NCBI GenBank assembly: GCA_002350445.1
Contig: DEEV01000019.1
Span: 766 to 7,630, forward strand
Origin: Treponema sp. UBA2869
GTDB taxonomy: Bacteria > Spirochaetota > Spirochaetia > Treponematales > Treponemataceae
Direction of reading: 5' to 3'
DNA: 6,865 nt
Within the stretch, counting starts at the first letter, position 1. Each line of letters begins with the position of its first letter. A program made the translations under genes and the position numbers. This document shows, piece after piece, positions 4,788-6,865 of this stretch. The notes under the pieces are model-generated. The model did no database searches. It saw only the letters and a list, made by a program, of their open reading frames with translations, and was not told the DNA's origin.

Positions 4788-6376
4788 TGAAAAAACTGCT
4801 TTTAATTTTAGCCACGCTGGTTGTTCTGTGCTTTGCGGCGGCCGCGGAAGATATTATGTATGTAACTTCGCCGGACGGGCTTAGGGTGCGCTCAGAGCCT
4901 AATCTTTCTTCAGCGAAAATTTATGTGCTTTATTACGGCGAGTATGTGCTTGTAGATAAAATCGGAGAAAAAGCTACAATTGACGGCATCACGGCAAACT
5001 GGGTTAAAGTAAACTTATTCGATGCTCATGATGATGTTCCGGCGGTGAGCGGCTGGGTTTTTGGCGGATATTTAAGCAAAAAAGAGCAGGATTTAGGCGA
5101 TGCATTTTCGTTTATAAAAACTTACCTAAAAAACAGCAAAAAGCCTGCATATTTTGCGCCGTTTTTTCCTGGCGAAAAAGACACTGTTTATCTAAAAGAC
5201 GCCAGCGAATGGAATAATATTCCTTCTTATAATTGCGCGCTCGAAAACCTTTGCCAGAAGAATTTTTATCCTGAAAATAATGCCATTACAATCCGCGAAT
5301 GTATGTATTATCATCCGCCTGTTTTGAACAGCAGTCTTGGGTATATGGCAATCCTTCCAGCTGGGACTAAGGTTAAGCTTTTTAAAACAGCCCGTTATGG
5401 AATAAAGAACGGCGTACTTTTTCCCATTTATGAATTTATAACTTTAGGGGAGCTTGAGCCAGTCAGAGGTTATATTCGCGGAATTGACCTTACAAACATC
5501 AATTGCACCTCGTCAGTTTCTGACGGCGAGGGCGGCTCGTACAATTTGTACTACCAGCGGGCATTGCCACACGTAAACAGTGAATATCAGGGAACTTACG
5601 AAAAAGTTGAAGAAGCGCTTAACAGTGTCTGGACTTATGAAGGGGCATATTTACGAGACGGCTATAAGATGAATGCAATTTATATTAAAGATCCTGCCGG
5701 TCAGTGTTATTATGTTGACGACTATGAAACAAATGCAAATTCGCTCGAACTTGAATATCCCTTAAATATGAAAAAACCTGTGTTGTGTATAAAGGAAAAC
5801 CATTTTAGCGGTGGATACGGCGGTGGTTATATTTCGACAAAAATTTGTACCGCAGAACTGCTTTATGATACTGCAAAAATTAGAGAATCTTTTGTTTATG
5901 GATATCTGAGCGTAGATGCCGGTTATGAAGGTATGGCTTATCATTATTATACAGATTCCGGCGCTGTTACTTACGAATATCAGACTGATGAAATGGGCAA
6001 TGTTGAATACAACAGGCATACTTATTATGGGCAAAATCCAGGTTTGCCTTATGTTTTTTGGGATGGTGACAGCGTAAATGGTGAACCTGAAGGAAAAAGC
6101 CAGACGTTCAAAAAGGGGCAGTATGTGAATCCAGTCTGCCGCTTAAAAATGCGTGTTTCGCCGCTTTTATCTTCATGGACAATTTGTTCGCTGCAGCCGG
6201 GCACTCTTCTTAAGGTCGAAGAAGTTGGTGAAAAACAGACTATTGACGGCATTACTGCAAACTGGGTAAAAGTTGAGCCGGTAAATAACGACAGATCTGT
6301 AGATGGCGAGCTCTTAAAAGAATCTTTCCCGGCCGAAGAAACATCAGCCTGGGTTTTTGGCGGATATCTGGAATAA
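4784..6376 (+). CDS. Exported multi-SH3-domain protein
   Basis: The start is the first ATG of ATGATGA, six bases after GAGGA (4773-4777); 4787 is the alternative. The product has 530 residues. A signal peptide (KKLLLILATLVVLCFAAA) is cleaved near residues 20-22. SH3 domain 1 covers about 24-97 (LRVRSEPN 33-40, TIDGITANWVKV 65-76, WVFGGYL 91-97). SH3 domain 2 covers about 446-529 (LKMRVSP 454-460, TIDGITANWVKV 486-497, WVFGGYL 523-529). Residues about 166-236 look like a third, diverged SH3 (TIRECMYYHPP, LPAGTKVKLF, RGYIRGIDL). Residues 240-440 are Tyr/Gly-rich and unassigned. This layout suggests an envelope-binding protein with SH3 modules at both ends and in the middle. It is overlapped by the YARHG lipoprotein gene upstream and followed 21 bases later by another lipoprotein gene, with no terminator visible between them. 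Confidence 0.87.
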   Translation: MMKKLLLILATLVVLCFAAAAEDIMYVTSPDGLRVRSEPNLSSAKIYVLYYGEYVLVDKIGEKATIDGITANWVKVNLFDAHDDVPAVSGWVFGGYLSKKEQDLGDAFSFIKTYLKNSKKPAYFAPFFPGEKDTVYLKDASEWNNIPSYNCALENLCQKNFYPENNAITIRECMYYHPPVLNSSLGYMAILPAGTKVKLFKTARYGIKNGVLFPIYEFITLGELEPVRGYIRGIDLTNINCTSSVSDGEGGSYNLYYQRALPHVNSEYQGTYEKVEEALNSVWTYEGAYLRDGYKMNAIYIKDPAGQCYYVDDYETNANSLELEYPLNMKKPVLCIKENHFSGGYGGGYISTKICTAELLYDTAKIRESFVYGYLSVDAGYEGMAYHYYTDSGAVTYEYQTDEMGNVEYNRHTYYGQNPGLPYVFWDGDSVNGEPEGKSQTFKKGQYVNPVCRLKMRVSPLLSSWTICSLQPGTLLKVEEVGEKQTIDGITANWVKVEPVNNDRSVDGELLKESFPAEETSAWVFGGYLE

Positions 6377-6397
6377 ATGCTTTTGTAAGGAAATAAA

Positions 6398-6865
6398 ATG
6401 AAAAAATACATCACAATAATTATACTTTTAATTCTTTCACTTTTCTTCGTATCGTGTGGGAAAAAATCACTTCCTGTTTCATGCTCAAATCCATGGAATT
6501 TGGAACAGAAAGGTTATAAGGAATTTACTGTAAACGGCGAAACAATTTCGGTTCTGGTGGAAACAACTGCAATTGAGGATGAAAAAGAAATTCATACAAA
6601 AGTATCCGACGGGTATGAATGGTGGACTGAATTTGATGACAACGGACAACAAATCCATTTAAAAAATTCAAAAGGTTATGAAAACTGGAGTGAATACGAT
6701 TCAAAAGGGAACATAATTTATTATAAGGCTTCTGATGGTTATGAAGACTGGCATGAGTACGATTCAAAAGGACACGAAATTCATTATAAAAGTTCCGGCG
6801 GTTATGAAAACTGGAGTGAATATGATTCAAAAGGAAACAGAATTTATTATAAGGCTTCTGATGGT
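6398..6865 (+). CDS. Tandem-repeat lipoprotein, 3'-truncated by window edge
   Basis: AAGGA (6387-6391) lies six bases before the ATG. The frame stays open for 156 codons to the last base, so the gene continues beyond the window. The protein starts with a lipoprotein signal peptide (MKKYITIIILLILSLFFVSC) with Cys20 as the likely lipidated residue; the lipobox FVSC is loose, as in many spirochete lipoproteins. Residues 21-69 are unassigned. From residue 70, a 21-residue unit is repeated: four full copies and the start of a fifth, with the pattern GYExWxEYDSKGxxIxYK. The motif recalls YD repeats and the MORN-like repeats of YwqK-type proteins, but the period and sequence match neither exactly. 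Such repeats usually build extended beta structures for surface contact. The role is unknown; it probably belongs to the same transcript as the SH3 gene. Confidence 0.82.
   Translation, partial: MKKYITIIILLILSLFFVSCGKKSLPVSCSNPWNLEQKGYKEFTVNGETISVLVETTAIEDEKEIHTKVSDGYEWWTEFDDNGQQIHLKNSKGYENWSEYDSKGNIIYYKASDGYEDWHEYDSKGHEIHYKSSGGYENWSEYDSKGNRIYYKASDG
6605..6865 (+). repeat. 63-bp coding tandem repeat
   Basis: Units lie at 6605-6667, 6668-6730, 6731-6793, 6794-6856 and the start of a fifth at 6857-6865. Units 2 and 4 differ at 7 of 63 bases, and at only 3 from the fourth-base GGT onward, while unit 3 differs much more from both. This indicates a 126-bp higher-order period, as expected if a two-unit block was duplicated. 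The array continues past the right edge. Confidence 0.9.

Noticed and set aside
6525..6830. Minus-strand frame with His/Asn-rich repeats
   Set aside because: Its repetition is only the reverse reading of the 63-bp coding repeat; the plus-strand frame has a lipoprotein signal and ribosome binding site.
6605..6865. CRISPR array
   Set aside because: The 63-bp units are contiguous, in frame and without unique spacers.

Overview
The window is AT-rich with one GC-rich patch, and it is densely packed with genes that all read on the plus strand. Most genes start with nearly the same signal peptide (MKKLILIF-like). Most products should be exported: lipoproteins, periplasmic or surface proteins, and one multi-pass membrane protein. 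The mix of YARHG domains, bacterial SH3 domains, an NADase-type glycan-binding domain, an Imm74-like immunity protein and a lipoprotein with short GYExWxEYDSKG repeats fits a host-associated spirochete, most likely a gut or rumen Treponema. This assignment comes from recalled family habits, not from a search. No rRNA, tRNA, CRISPR array, transposase or phage gene is visible.

Layout. Positions 2-697 are the 3' part of a gene ending in a YARHG domain. It is coupled (ATGATGA junction) to an exported SH3 protein (697-1530). Next comes a short broken gene start (1534-1608) beside a terminator-like sequence, then an Imm74-like immunity gene (1669-1896). After a roughly 160-base gap with a weak hairpin and a candidate promoter comes a two-gene unit: an exported protein with a discoidin-like glycan-binding domain (2059-3012) and a small membrane protein (3019-3552). 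A GC-rich, hairpin-forming intergenic element (3561-3629) precedes a second YARHG-SH3 pair: a YARHG lipoprotein (3648-4787), coupled through the same ATGATGA junction to a protein with two clear SH3 domains and probably a third (4784-6376). The right edge cuts a lipoprotein gene made of 63-bp tandem repeats (6398-6865).

How the genes may work together. The two YARHG-SH3 pairs are the main organising theme. Each has its YARHG gene first, a ribosome binding site inside the last YARHG codons, and an overlapping start for the SH3 gene. This suggests the two products are made together and act together at the cell wall or envelope. The orphan immunity gene, the broken gene start, the GC-rich repeat-like element and the expanding coding repeats point to an accessory region with turnover. 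A role in envelope sensing or in resisting competitors is a hypothesis only; no enzyme with recognisable catalytic residues is present.
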